Assembly: GCA_038320555.1 (NCBI GenBank)
Contig: JBBQEJ010000007.1
Coordinates: forward strand, 1 to 64,000
Direction of reading: 5' to 3'
Source of the DNA: JALZOC01 sp038320555
Lineage (GTDB): Bacteria; Acidobacteriota; Vicinamibacteria; Vicinamibacterales; 2-12-FULL-66-21
DNA: 64,000 nucleotides
The notes beneath the pieces are model-generated. The model saw nothing but the letters and a program-made list of their open reading frames with translations. It ran no database searches and was not told the DNA's origin. Shown in pieces: positions 33,940-42,647 of this stretch; the stretch's first letter is position 1, and each line of letters opens with the position of its first letter. The position numbers were made by a program, and so were the translations under genes.

Positions 33940-34920
33940 ATGCACCCTTCGACTTCGCTCCGGGCGGGTCCCCCCCTGACCCGCCGGGACTTTCTGGAAC
34001 GCGCCGCGCTGACGAGCGCCGTGCTGGCATGGGCGGCGCGACCGGCCGCAGCCGCCGGCACCATGTTTGTCTCGCTGAATGGCGCCGTGACCCGCGGCGT
34101 CAGTGGGTTCGACAGGGCGCGTCTCGCGGCCAAGCTCGGGTACGGGGGCGTCGATTGGGATCTGGGTCCGGCGAAAGCAGCGGGCCTCGAAGCCACGAAG
34201 GCGCTGTTTGCCGAGCTCAAGATCAAGCCGACGATCACGAATTTTCCGATGGCGAGACCGTTTCCCTTTGCCGGCGAGCAGGGCGCTTTTCAGCAGGCTC
34301 TCACAACGTTCGCTGAGGATGCCCCATTTGTCGCGGGCATCGGATGTCAGAAGATGATGGTCGTGATGTCTCCGACTGGCCCACTCCCAAAGGAGGAGCA
34401 ACGCAAGGTCGTAAGAGATCGGCTGTCGGCAATCTCCGAGGTGCTTCAGCGGTCGAACCTTCGGCTGGGCCTCGAGTTTCTTGGCGTGCAGCAGTTTCGA
34501 GCAGGTCGCGAAGGCGGACCGCCCCCTAACCCGTTCATCTGGACGCTTCCAGAAACCGTCGCGCTCGCCAAGGACTGCGGAGCGAACATTGGCGTCGTCC
34601 TCGACGTGTGGCACTGGCATCATTCGGGAGGCACGACCGCCGATATCCTTCCAGTGGAGAAGGCGCGGATCGTTCACATCCACGTCTCCGACGCGAAAGC
34701 CCAGCCGCCGGAGGAGGTTCGCGACAATCAACGCCTCATGCCCGGGGAAGGGGTGATCGATCTCGTCGGATTCTTCCAGGCATTGAAGAAGATCGGCTAC
34801 GACGACGGTGTCAGCCCGGAACCGCTGGGCCGCGTGCCTGCCGAAATGTCGCCGGAAGAGGGCGCGAAGCTGGCGCTCGACACGACGCTGGCAGTCATGA
34901 AGAAGGCAGGCGTCGTGTGA
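33940..34920 (+). CDS. TAT-exported sugar phosphate isomerase/epimerase-like TIM barrel
   Basis: A 326-residue protein of the xylose-isomerase-like (AP endonuclease family 2) fold. The ATG at 33940 follows a strong GGAGGA (33931-33936). The twin-arginine signal is LTRRDFLERAALTSAVLAWA. The barrel shows metal-ligand-type motifs: LRLGLEFLGVQQF, NIGVVLDVWHWHHSGG and RIVHIHVSDAK. The first dozen residues, MHPSTSLRAGPP, come from a repeat (TTCGACTTCGCTCCGGGCGG) seen in many environmental genomes, placed before the signal peptide. Probably acts on a sugar or polyol outside the cytoplasm. Confidence 0.82.
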   Translation: MHPSTSLRAGPPLTRRDFLERAALTSAVLAWAARPAAAAGTMFVSLNGAVTRGVSGFDRARLAAKLGYGGVDWDLGPAKAAGLEATKALFAELKIKPTITNFPMARPFPFAGEQGAFQQALTTFAEDAPFVAGIGCQKMMVVMSPTGPLPKEEQRKVVRDRLSAISEVLQRSNLRLGLEFLGVQQFRAGREGGPPPNPFIWTLPETVALAKDCGANIGVVLDVWHWHHSGGTTADILPVEKARIVHIHVSDAKAQPPEEVRDNQRLMPGEGVIDLVGFFQALKKIGYDDGVSPEPLGRVPAEMSPEEGAKLALDTTLAVMKKAGVV

Positions 34921-35008
34921 CTCGGGACCGTATGCAACGTCGGCACGCAGGCGGATCTGGAGAAGACCCGAGGCCTTCGGATCTCCTCCAGCGAATTTGC
35001 CGCCGATC

Positions 35009-35728
35009 TCAGTTCTTCGTGATCGTCAACCCCGACACCGTCGCGTCGGTGTTGTGCGCGAAGCGGATCCCGTAGACACCATCCGTCGACTTCAGTTTGC
35101 CGGCTGTCACGAGCGCGGCCTTGTCGTACGTGCCGACGACGGTGCCGTTGACCGAGCAGTCGACCTTGTCGCCCTTGACCGACATCGCAATCTCCTGCGT
35201 CACGGGCTGGTCCTTGCCTGCCGCCTTGTGCACCGCGTCATTTGGCTCACCGCGCCCATTCATCTGAAATGGCGCGGGGCCGAAGCCGCGAACGATGAAC
35301 GTGCCGCTCCCGTAAGCTGCGCAGTACAGATAGCTCTCCTGCGGCGTGCCGAGATCGTTGCCCGCGATCACGATGCCGTACGGGTGGGGATGATTGTTCA
35401 GATTCATGTACTTCGGCTCGGTGAAGGTGGCCTTCACCGTGTAGTTGCCCGTGGCCTGGTTGGCCGGGTTCCAATAGGTCACGGCCGGACCCGTGACAAC
35501 GTGCAGATCCTTGCCCTCATGAGAGAGCTTCGCATCGTTGATGGTCTGTCCCTGCTTTTCGGCCGCCGGATCGACCTTGCCCGTCCATCCCGGGACGGAG
35601 ACGCCCCCGCCGGCGACGCTGCGGTTGGTTTCCTGCGGCGCCTGCGCGGCAGGTGCCTGTGCGGCGGGTGCGAGCGGAACGAGCGTAGCAATAGCCATTG
35701 CGAGTGCGGAACCATAGACCAGACGCAT
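35009..35728 (-). CDS. Secreted concanavalin-A-like (DUF1080-type) protein
   Basis: A 239-residue exported protein. The signal MRLVYGSALAMAIATLVPLAPAAQ precedes an Ala/Pro/Gln linker and a beta-sandwich pattern: THYWNP-like AVTYWNPANQATGNYTVKA, YGIVIAGNDLG, YLYCAAYGSGTFIVRGFG and GVYGIRFAHNTDATVSGLTI. The layout is that of laminin-G/DUF1080-type jelly rolls found in secreted glycan-active proteins. No catalytic residues can be named. It is convergent with the isomerase-like gene. Confidence 0.7.
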   Translation of the reverse strand: MRLVYGSALAMAIATLVPLAPAAQAPAAQAPQETNRSVAGGGVSVPGWTGKVDPAAEKQGQTINDAKLSHEGKDLHVVTGPAVTYWNPANQATGNYTVKATFTEPKYMNLNNHPHPYGIVIAGNDLGTPQESYLYCAAYGSGTFIVRGFGPAPFQMNGRGEPNDAVHKAAGKDQPVTQEIAMSVKGDKVDCSVNGTVVGTYDKAALVTAGKLKSTDGVYGIRFAHNTDATVSGLTITKN

Positions 35729-35810
35729 GTTCTGTCCTTTCCTGTTGACGGCCGTCAGCGGGCCGGATGGCGAGTATACGACGAGCGGCGACGTCGGTGA
35801 TAGCCGCCGC

Positions 35811-35934
35811 TGAGATAACGAAGGTCGCGGAGGAAGCAGAGTGATTTCACCACAGAGGCAACGGAGTAAACAGAGGAAAATTATTGTTCTCTGCTAACTC
35901 TGCTTACTCTGTGGTGAAATACTCCGTTATCTCA
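35811..35934. repeat. Long intergenic hairpin, CAGAG family
   Basis: TGAGATAACG (35811-35820) pairs with CGTTATCTCA (35925-35934), and ATTTCACCACAGAG (35844-35857) pairs with CTCTGTGGTGAAAT (35907-35920), giving a nearly continuous 124-base hairpin. It lies directly upstream of the glycosidase-like gene, whose ATG is 32 bases on. Confidence 0.85.
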
Positions 35935-35966
35935 ATTGCCTCCATTACTTCTCAAGCGACCAATCT

Positions 35967-38162
35967 ATGCCAATATCGCGCCGGGATTTCCTTCACGTCA
36001 CAACCGGCGCGGGCGCGTTCGGAGCGCTCGGGTCCTCGTTCGTCCCCGCGCGTGACGCCTTGACGTACGCCGCGCAACCGCCGGTCCCCGGCGCAGGGTG
36101 GTTCGACACGCCGATGCGGTGGGTCCAGCTGACGCTCGTCGAGAATGACCCGGGACGCTTCGATCCGCGCTTCTGGCTCGACTACTTTCGTCGTCTGCAC
36201 GCCGATGCCGCGACGCTCAGCGCCGGTGGCATTGTCGCGTACTATCCGACCGACGTGCCGCTGCATCATCGCAGCGCCTTTCTCGGAGAGACCGACCCAT
36301 TCGGGACGCTCGTCGCGGGATGCCGAGAGATGAAGATGCGGGTCGTGGCCCGGACCGATCCCCACGCCGCGCGCGAGGAGGTGCGCGTCGCGCACCCGGA
36401 CTGGATCGCCCGCACGAGCGACGGCGAGCCCAGAAAACACTGGGCCAATCCGGATCTGTGGGTCACCTGCGCGCTTGGCCCCTACAACTTCGAATTCATG
36501 GACCAGGTCCATCGTGAGATTGTCACGAAGTACAAGGTCGACGGCATTTTCTCCAACCGCTGGGCGCCGCAGGGTGGGAACTGCTACTGCGTTCACTGCC
36601 AGAAGAATTTCAGGGACGCGACCGGCATGGACTTGCCGCGCACCAGCGATCGCCGGGATCCGGCGCGTCGTGCATTCGTCGCGTGGCGCAAGGCGCGGCT
36701 GACGGAATTGTGGAAGCGCTGGGATGCGACCGTGCGCGCTGCCAACCCCGACGCGAGCTTCATTCCCAACGGACCGCCCGACCTCAAAACGGCCGGCGAG
36801 CTTGCCGCGATTCAGTTCACCGACAACCAGGCGCGCCGCGGCGTGACGCCCCCGTGGAACAACGGCCGGCGCGCGAAAGAATACCGGTCGGTCATGGGCC
36901 GCCGTCCCATCGGTGGGATCTTCAGCGTGGGCCTCGAGGAGGCGTACCGCTGGAAGGATTCGGTGCAGAGCGAACCGGAGATCCGGCTTTGGGTCGCCCA
37001 GGGCACGGCCAACGGCATGCGGCCCTGGGTGACGAAGTTCTCGGGCGTCCTGTATGACCGGCGGTGGTTGCCGATGATCGAACGCATCTACGAGTGGCAC
37101 TACGCGCACGAACGATATCTGCGCAACGAGTCCCCGCTCGCGCGGGTGGCGCTACTTTATTCCGAACAGACAGCCGCCGAGCATCCGGGCGTCGCGCAGG
37201 GCGATCGCGCCGAGGATCACGTGCTCGGCATGTACCACGCGCTCGTCGAATCGCGGGTCCCGTTTGAAATGGTCCACGAGGCGGTCCTCACCCCGGATAG
37301 GCTCGATCATTTCAAGCTGCTCATCCTCGCCGACGCCGCTGCGCTGTCTGATGCGCAGTGCCGCGCGATCCGCGAGTATGTGGAACGCGGCGGGAGCGTG
37401 CTGGCGACGTTTGCCTCCTCGCTGTACGACGAGACTGGCCGGCGCCGCGAGAACTTCGGCCTTGCCGATCTCTTCGGCGTGTCGTTCGGCGGCCGCATCG
37501 ACGGCCCGATGCAGAATTCCTATCTGAGCCTCGATGGCGACCCGTCGACCGGCGCGCGGCATCCGGTTCTTGCAGGGCTCGAGGACACGCCCCGCATCAT
37601 CAACGGGGTCTTTCGTCTCGATGTCCGGCCGGCCATTGATTTTCCGTCGCCGCTGACGCTGATTCCGACCTATCCCGACCTCCCGATGGAAGATGTCTAT
37701 CCGCGGGTCGGGCACACAGCGACCCGCGAGATCTATCTCCGCGATCTCGGCCGCAGCCGCGTGGTGTACATTCCCTGGGACATCGATCGGACATTCTGGG
37801 ACGTGATGTGCGTCGATCATCTGCGCCTTCTGCGAAATGCGATCGAATGGGCCACGAATGAACCGGCGCCCGCGATCGTCGAGGGGCCGGGCATTCTCGA
37901 TGTCACGGTGTGGCGCCAGCAGGCCTCGATGACGGTGCATCTCGTCAACCTCACGAACCCGATGATGATGAAGGGACCGCTGCGCGAGGTCGTCCCCGTC
38001 GGGCCTCAGCTGGCGCGCATCCGACTCCCTGACGGGCTGCGACCGCGGAAAGTTCAGCTGCTGACCGCAGGCACAACGATCACCCCACGGATGGTGGGGG
38101 AGGTGTGCACGGTGACGGTGCCGTCCGTCGACGTGCACGAAGTCATCGCGATTGATTTGTGA
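35967..38162 (+). CDS. TAT-exported GH-like protein (hypothetical glycosyl hydrolase 6 / trimerisation-domain type)
   Basis: A 731-residue exported protein. The TAT signal is ISRRDFLHVTTGAGAFGALG. An N-terminal TIM-barrel half (about 45-390) contains MRVVARTDPHA, KVDGIFSNRWAP and a CYCVHCQKNF segment, matching the PF14871-type hypothetical glycosyl hydrolases. A middle domain resembles beta-galactosidase trimerisation domains (ARVALLYSEQTA, LLILADAAALSDAQCRAIREYVERGG), followed by a C-terminal beta domain. Catalytic acids cannot be assigned. Context with Gfo/Idh, TIM-barrel and NIPSNAP genes suggests degradation of an uncommon glycan or glycoside. The next gene starts 10 bases downstream. Confidence 0.78.
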   Translation: MPISRRDFLHVTTGAGAFGALGSSFVPARDALTYAAQPPVPGAGWFDTPMRWVQLTLVENDPGRFDPRFWLDYFRRLHADAATLSAGGIVAYYPTDVPLHHRSAFLGETDPFGTLVAGCREMKMRVVARTDPHAAREEVRVAHPDWIARTSDGEPRKHWANPDLWVTCALGPYNFEFMDQVHREIVTKYKVDGIFSNRWAPQGGNCYCVHCQKNFRDATGMDLPRTSDRRDPARRAFVAWRKARLTELWKRWDATVRAANPDASFIPNGPPDLKTAGELAAIQFTDNQARRGVTPPWNNGRRAKEYRSVMGRRPIGGIFSVGLEEAYRWKDSVQSEPEIRLWVAQGTANGMRPWVTKFSGVLYDRRWLPMIERIYEWHYAHERYLRNESPLARVALLYSEQTAAEHPGVAQGDRAEDHVLGMYHALVESRVPFEMVHEAVLTPDRLDHFKLLILADAAALSDAQCRAIREYVERGGSVLATFASSLYDETGRRRENFGLADLFGVSFGGRIDGPMQNSYLSLDGDPSTGARHPVLAGLEDTPRIINGVFRLDVRPAIDFPSPLTLIPTYPDLPMEDVYPRVGHTATREIYLRDLGRSRVVYIPWDIDRTFWDVMCVDHLRLLRNAIEWATNEPAPAIVEGPGILDVTVWRQQASMTVHLVNLTNPMMMKGPLREVVPVGPQLARIRLPDGLRPRKVQLLTAGTTITPRMVGEVCTVTVPSVDVHEVIAIDL

Positions 38163-38172
38163 GGAGCGATAC

Positions 38173-38982
38173 GTGGAGCGACGAACCTTTCTGACGTCTG
38201 TCTTGGGATCCTCGATGCTGGCCACGTTCGCCGCATCGAAAGGGGAGGCGGGCCAGGCCCCGGCGGGTCAGCCGTCGCCGGAGTTCTATGTCTGGCGGCA
38301 GTATGTCGTGCGCAACGGGCCGCAGCCTCGCGTCCTCGCGGATTTTCTGCGCACTGCCGCCATTCCGGCGTTGAACCGCTTGGGGCACAAGCCGATTGGC
38401 GCGTTCGAAGTGGTCGCGGGCGCCCCGTCGCCGACGGTGTTCCTGCTCACTCCCTGTTCCTCGCTCGACAGCCTGGCGGCGCTTGACGCGGGACTGGACG
38501 CCGACGCGGAATACACGCGCGCAGGCGCGCCGTACATCGACGCACCGGCGACCGATGCGCCCTACGTGCGCCAGGAGGTGTCGCTGCTGGCGGCGTTTCC
38601 AAAGATGCCGCGGATCGAGGTGCCCGCGGCGACGGCGGCAAAAGGCCCGCGTCTTTTCGAGCTGCGGACTTATGAAAATCCCAGCGAGAAGGCGCAGCGC
38701 GCCAAGATCCGGATGTTCAGCGACATGGGAGAGATCGAGATCTTCCGCCGCTCGGGCCTGACGCCGGTGTTCTTTTCGCGCACGATTGTCGGACCCCACA
38801 TACCCAACATTACGTATATGCTGGTGCACGAGAACACGGCGGGGCGGGAGAAGAGCTGGGACAACTTCCGGAACGATCCCGAGTGGAAGAAGCTCGCATC
38901 AACGCCCGGCTACAGCGACGCCGAGATCGTGTCGAACATCACGACCGTGCTGCTGCGGCCCGCGGCGTATTCGCAAATCTAG
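38173..38982 (+). CDS. Exported NIPSNAP family protein
   Basis: A 269-residue protein starting at GTG 38173, placed six bases after GAGGAG. An upstream in-frame ATG at 38152 would overlap the previous gene and spoil the signal VERRTFLTSVLGSSMLATF, which is TAT-like. Two NIPSNAP repeats are visible: EFYVWRQYVVRNGPQPRVLADFL and RLFELRTYENPSEKAQRAKIRMF, the latter with the conserved ITYMLVHEN strand further on. NIPSNAP domains are dimeric alpha/beta barrels of poorly defined role. It is likely co-transcribed with the glycosidase-like gene. Confidence 0.85.
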   Translation: MERRTFLTSVLGSSMLATFAASKGEAGQAPAGQPSPEFYVWRQYVVRNGPQPRVLADFLRTAAIPALNRLGHKPIGAFEVVAGAPSPTVFLLTPCSSLDSLAALDAGLDADAEYTRAGAPYIDAPATDAPYVRQEVSLLAAFPKMPRIEVPAATAAKGPRLFELRTYENPSEKAQRAKIRMFSDMGEIEIFRRSGLTPVFFSRTIVGPHIPNITYMLVHENTAGREKSWDNFRNDPEWKKLASTPGYSDAEIVSNITTVLLRPAAYSQI

Positions 38983-39103
38983 CGACTGGCGGCTAGCGGC
39001 TAGAGACTGGCGGTACGAGAGAGAAGAATGGGAGCGCGCTCCGTTTCTCTCTTCCTCCTGTGTGGTTTCTCGCTAACCGCTAACCGCCAGGCGCGAGCCG
39101 CGA
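38983..39103. repeat. Period-7 repeats in inverted pair
   Basis: ACTGGCGGCTAGCGGCTAG at the left and GCTAACCGCTAACCGCCAG at the right have a 7-base period and are inverse to each other, with a GAGAGAAG / CTTTCTCTC-type stem between. The stretch lies in the convergent gap between the NIPSNAP and Gfo/Idh genes. Confidence 0.7.
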
Positions 39104-40570
39104 TTACGTAGACGACGGAATGTCGAACCCCTTCCGGTATTGCCGAGTCAGCAGTGCGTCGGCCTTCTTGTCGTCGACGAACGCTTCCTTCTTGCCGTCG
39201 AACACAAGCCCGTGCCCGACAAGGTACGAGATGTTGCCGAGGTGCGGCAGCGTCGATGTGTAATGTCCTTCGAGCACGTCGCAGGCGAGCGTCTTCGGAT
39301 CGCCCGAGCGTACCGCGTCGACGAAGTTCTGGTAATGCGCGAACCCCTCGGAGGAAGGCGCTGGCCCCGCGGGCGGATGCGCCTCGTAGTCGGCGCCGGG
39401 GCCTTTCTCGTTCTTCGGTCCCAGGTGCGACTGCCATGCGCTGCCGTTGCCGTCTATCCAGACCCAGCCTTTGGAGCCATAGAACAGGTTCCCGACGCGC
39501 TGCGTGCCTTCATCGTTCGTGAATTCGCCGCGCGTGGCGAATTCGAGGATCGTGCCGTCGGCGTACTCGAAGAGCGACGTCTGTGTGTCGGGCGTTTCCT
39601 GTGACGATTCGGCGCCGAAGTACCCGCCCACGGATCGAATCTTGACCGGGTGCTCCTGCTTCTTCAGGCCCCAGCGTGCGATGTCGAACTGGTGCGGACC
39701 CTGGTTGCCGCTGTCGCCGTTGCCGTAATCCCAGTGCCAGTGCCAGTTGTAGTGAAAGCGGTTCCGATTGAAGGGGCGTTTCTCGGCGGGTCCGAGCCAC
39801 ATGTCGTAATCGACCTTCGAGAGGTACTGCTGATCGTAAGCCGGTTCGGGCGTCGTCGAGGTCACAGTCAGCGAGTATTTTTCACCCGGCGCCATCGGTC
39901 CGTCGGGGTACTTGCCGATCGCCGGCCGCGGCTTGAAGCACAGGCCGCGCGCCATGTAGATCTTCCCGATGCCCCCGTCGTGCAGGAACTTGATCGCTTC
40001 GATCACGGCTGGACGGCTGCGGTTCATCGTGCCGATCTGGACGGCCTTGTTGTAGCGCGTGGCCGCCTCGACCATCTTCCGTCCTTCCCAGACGGTGTGC
40101 GACGACGGCTTCTCGACATACACGTGCTTGCCGGCCTGCAGCGCCCAGATCGTCGCGAGCGCGTGCCAGTGATTCGGCGTGGCGATCACGACCGCGTCGA
40201 TGTCCTTGTCGTCGAGAACGCGACGAAGATCCTGGACGAAGCCAGGCTTGAAGGTCGTCACATCCGACAGGCGCGAATCATTGATGCGCTCGGGCGCGAG
40301 ATTCGCGTCGATGTCACACAGCGTCTTGATCTCGACGTTCGGCACTCGCGCGAACCCGCGCTTCAACGCGTTCCCCTGCCCTCGGATGCCGATGCTGGCG
40401 GTCACGACGCGATCGTTCGCGCCGAGAATCCTGTTGCCGACGTGCGGCGCCGCGTCCGCGCGCGCCGTCAACAACTCCGCGCCGACCGCCACGCCCGCTG
40501 CCGCGGCCCCAAGCCGCGCCGCAAAGTCGCGACGCGAGATGCCGTCCTTGTCGTTCGAATGACCCGCCAT
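39104..40570 (-). CDS. TAT-exported Gfo/Idh/MocA family oxidoreductase
   Basis: A 488-residue protein, started at the ATG at 40570 so that ISRRDFAARLGAAAAGVAVG forms a twin-arginine signal. The Rossmann half contains VVTASIGIRGQGNALKRGFA and the EKP motif region HVYVEKPSSHTVWEGRKM. The C-terminal alpha/beta half includes HWHWDYGNGDSGNQGPHQFD and a conserved IARWGLKK. Such TAT-exported members oxidise or reduce sugars or inositols with tightly bound NAD(P). It is paralogous to the gene at 50697-52001. Confidence 0.88.
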   Translation of the reverse strand: MAGHSNDKDGISRRDFAARLGAAAAGVAVGAELLTARADAAPHVGNRILGANDRVVTASIGIRGQGNALKRGFARVPNVEIKTLCDIDANLAPERINDSRLSDVTTFKPGFVQDLRRVLDDKDIDAVVIATPNHWHALATIWALQAGKHVYVEKPSSHTVWEGRKMVEAATRYNKAVQIGTMNRSRPAVIEAIKFLHDGGIGKIYMARGLCFKPRPAIGKYPDGPMAPGEKYSLTVTSTTPEPAYDQQYLSKVDYDMWLGPAEKRPFNRNRFHYNWHWHWDYGNGDSGNQGPHQFDIARWGLKKQEHPVKIRSVGGYFGAESSQETPDTQTSLFEYADGTILEFATRGEFTNDEGTQRVGNLFYGSKGWVWIDGNGSAWQSHLGPKNEKGPGADYEAHPPAGPAPSSEGFAHYQNFVDAVRSGDPKTLACDVLEGHYTSTLPHLGNISYLVGHGLVFDGKKEAFVDDKKADALLTRQYRKGFDIPSST

Positions 40571-40807
40571 TCTGAGTCTCCTGTTGATAGTCGTCACCGG
40601 GCCGCCAGGCGGCAGCCTGGACGCGTACGGAAATATGCTAACACTGGGCGGCAGTATTCTTCCGCCTAAAGGCGGAAGCCACAAAGAGAAAGGGGAAGCT
40701 TCCGCGTTGAGCCGGAAGAGCTAGGGCCAGGCGCCAGTCGCCAGCGGCGAGTCCCGAATTGCCACCCTCCACCCGCGAACCGCGAGCAGCGAATCGCGAC
40801 CCGCGAG
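40571..40807. repeat. Intergenic repeats: CTTCCGCC hairpin and GCGANNC heptamers
   Basis: CTTCCGCC (40659-40666), TAAA, GGCGGAAG (40671-40678) is a perfect hairpin, with further GGAAGCTTCCGCG and GCCGGAAGAGC words after it. From 40775 to 40809 five 7-base units (GCGAACC, GCGAGCA, GCGAATC, GCGACCC, GCGAGTC) run into the stop codon of the VWFA relic. Related CTTCCGCC words recur at 59175-59220. Confidence 0.8.
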
Positions 40808-41319
40808 TCATCGATCCGGCAGCGCGGCTGGCGCCCGCATCGTGATCCCCTTTCGATCTGTCGTGATGGTGAAGCGGCGATCCGGCTTTACCCCATCGGG
40901 GAGGGCGTAGGTGACCACGTATTGGGCGGCGAGGTGACGTAGGGCACGACCGTCGTGTTGCGGAGTCCGACCGTAATCAGCGACATCTCCGCCGTGCCGT
41001 TGATCCGCTTCACGAATTCGAATAAGCCGACCCGCGTCGACGGATCCGGTGCGAGCCGTTCTTCGACCAGCAGGGCGATGTGCGGGCGAGCCTTCGCCGG
41101 TTTAGCCTTAACGATCTCTCGATCCTTCCCGCCTTCCTTGACCTTGAGGTCCGCAGGCGTGAGATCTGTAACGGGGCCGCCCTTCGGGTCGGTAATCGTC
41201 ACGTACACCATTCGGTTCACTGCCAGGGCGGCCAGGGCTGTGACGTGGGAAACGGCCATCGACAGAACGATCACCAAGGGGACGAGCGTCGGGCATGAAC
41301 GGCCGGCAGTTACACGCAT
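40808..41319 (-). pseudogene. VWFA-related gene with internal deletion and frameshift
   Basis: Residues 1-130 read as the start of an exported VWFA-type protein: signal, then VYVTITDPKGGPVTDLTPAD, LKVKEGGKDREIVKA, HIALLVEE and SLITVGLRNTTVVPYV. The frame then turns to nonsense and stops at 40888. In the next frame a normal C-terminus appears directly after the break (AQYVVTYALPDGVKPDRRF, TITTDRKGITMRAPAALPDR) and stops at 40808. Most of the vWA domain between NTTVV and QYVV, some 100-150 residues in intact relatives as I recall them, is missing. This is a deletion relic; no function is expected. Confidence 0.8.
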
Positions 41320-41382
41320 CGCACGGAACCTCCGGGCGCAGTATAAGACGGCTCGGGGCGCCGGACCCAGTGCAGGGCTCAG

Positions 41383-41418
41383 CTGGAAAACCGGAAACTG
41401 GAAACTGGAAACTGAAAC
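41383..41418. repeat. Heptamer tandem array, about four units
   Basis: CTGGAAAACCGGAAACTGG and two further CTGGAAA-type units lie between the VWFA relic and the phosphatase-like gene, 10 bases from the stop codon of the latter. Confidence 0.8.
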
Positions 41419-41427
41419 ACGCAGCCT

Positions 41428-42537
41428 TCATTTATTCAGCGTCAACGGGATTGCCGCTTTCGGTTGCGCCGCGTTGTAGTCTTCCCCGAGCAATAGCGCG
41501 ATCGTTGCCGCCGCCTGCGACTGTGTGACCGTCATGTCCGGCCGCACGCCCAACTGCGGCACGCCGGGCCCCATCACCGCCATCCATATCTGATCCGATT
41601 CGGGAACCTTTTCGCCATGGCTGGTCCAGTTCTCTGCGGTATTCCCACGCCCGTGATCGGTCGTCAGCACGAGCGCCGTGCGCCCTGCGTACTCGGGCAG
41701 GGACTGGGCGGTCTCCCACAGCCGGCGGATGAACCGGTCATTGCGCCACGCGGCATCCAGATACAAATCGTACCGGCGGCCGTGTGCCCATTCGTCGGTC
41801 TCGCCGAGCATCACGAACAACACGCGAGGGCGGTGCTTCTTCAGATACTCGAGCGCGCCGAAGCCGGTTGGCGCATCCGCGCGCGTCTCACCCCAGTACG
41901 GCGGCAGGTCGGCGGCGAAGTCGTTGAGCGTTCGCTCCCGCTCCGTCTGTGCGTCAACGACGGGCATGCCATCGCCGTTCGACGGGATATGGCTTCGCTC
42001 GGTGTTGAGGATCCAGGGCAGCAGTTCCCACGACGCAAAGGCCGCGATCTTGCCGGTAAGGCCTGGCCGTCGGTTGAGCCACTCGAGAACCGTGACGTTG
42101 GGATTGGACACCCTGTCGTTGCTGTTGATCCGGGGATCTGCAAATCCGGACAGGATCTCGTTGTAGCCGGGGTAGGAGAAGCGCAGCCCGTTGGTCACGC
42201 GTGCAATGCTCTTGTGTGATGGATCCCCAAATATCTGGCCCTGGTTGGCGACCGCTGTCCAGAAAAACGGCATCAGCTTTTCGCGTCGCTGTTCTGGTGT
42301 TACGCCCCCGAACCGTCCCTCCAGCCCGGGAGCGTCGGAAACCCCACCGCCTTTGGGCGTCAAGAGATCGCGGGACATCCCCCCGAAGACTTCCTGCCAC
42401 CGCATCCCGTCCATCGTGACGACGAGGACGTTGCTCGCCGGCTTCACCGGCGGCTGTTGAGCCGGCGCAGCGAGGAGGACGGCAATCGAGAAGGGCCACA
42501 GAAAGAAGAGCTTGAGCGAAGCCGGCAGTTGTCCCAT
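41428..42537 (-). CDS. Exported alkaline phosphatase superfamily protein
   Basis: A 369-residue secreted protein with the signal KLFFLWPFSIAVLLAAPAQQ. It has the metal-binding core of type I phosphodiesterase/sulfatase-like enzymes: VLVVTMDGMRWQEVFGG at the start of the fold, the substrate-site-like FSYPGYNEILSG, and C-terminal VMLGETDEWAHGRRYD and LVLTTDHGRGNTAENW, where Asp and His residues should bind two metals. The usual Ser/Thr nucleophile cannot be placed with certainty. It probably hydrolyses phosphate or sulfate esters outside the cytoplasm. Confidence 0.82.
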   Translation of the reverse strand: MGQLPASLKLFFLWPFSIAVLLAAPAQQPPVKPASNVLVVTMDGMRWQEVFGGMSRDLLTPKGGGVSDAPGLEGRFGGVTPEQRREKLMPFFWTAVANQGQIFGDPSHKSIARVTNGLRFSYPGYNEILSGFADPRINSNDRVSNPNVTVLEWLNRRPGLTGKIAAFASWELLPWILNTERSHIPSNGDGMPVVDAQTERERTLNDFAADLPPYWGETRADAPTGFGALEYLKKHRPRVLFVMLGETDEWAHGRRYDLYLDAAWRNDRFIRRLWETAQSLPEYAGRTALVLTTDHGRGNTAENWTSHGEKVPESDQIWMAVMGPGVPQLGVRPDMTVTQSQAAATIALLLGEDYNAAQPKAAIPLTLNK

Positions 42538-42647
42538 GGGGGCGCATTATACGCGGCCGAAAAAGAGAGCGGGCGTAGAATCGGAACGGCCAAACCGCGG
42601 GGAGGACAGTCCAAAGGTCGATCGTTTCTTGTTTCGAGGAGGCGTCC

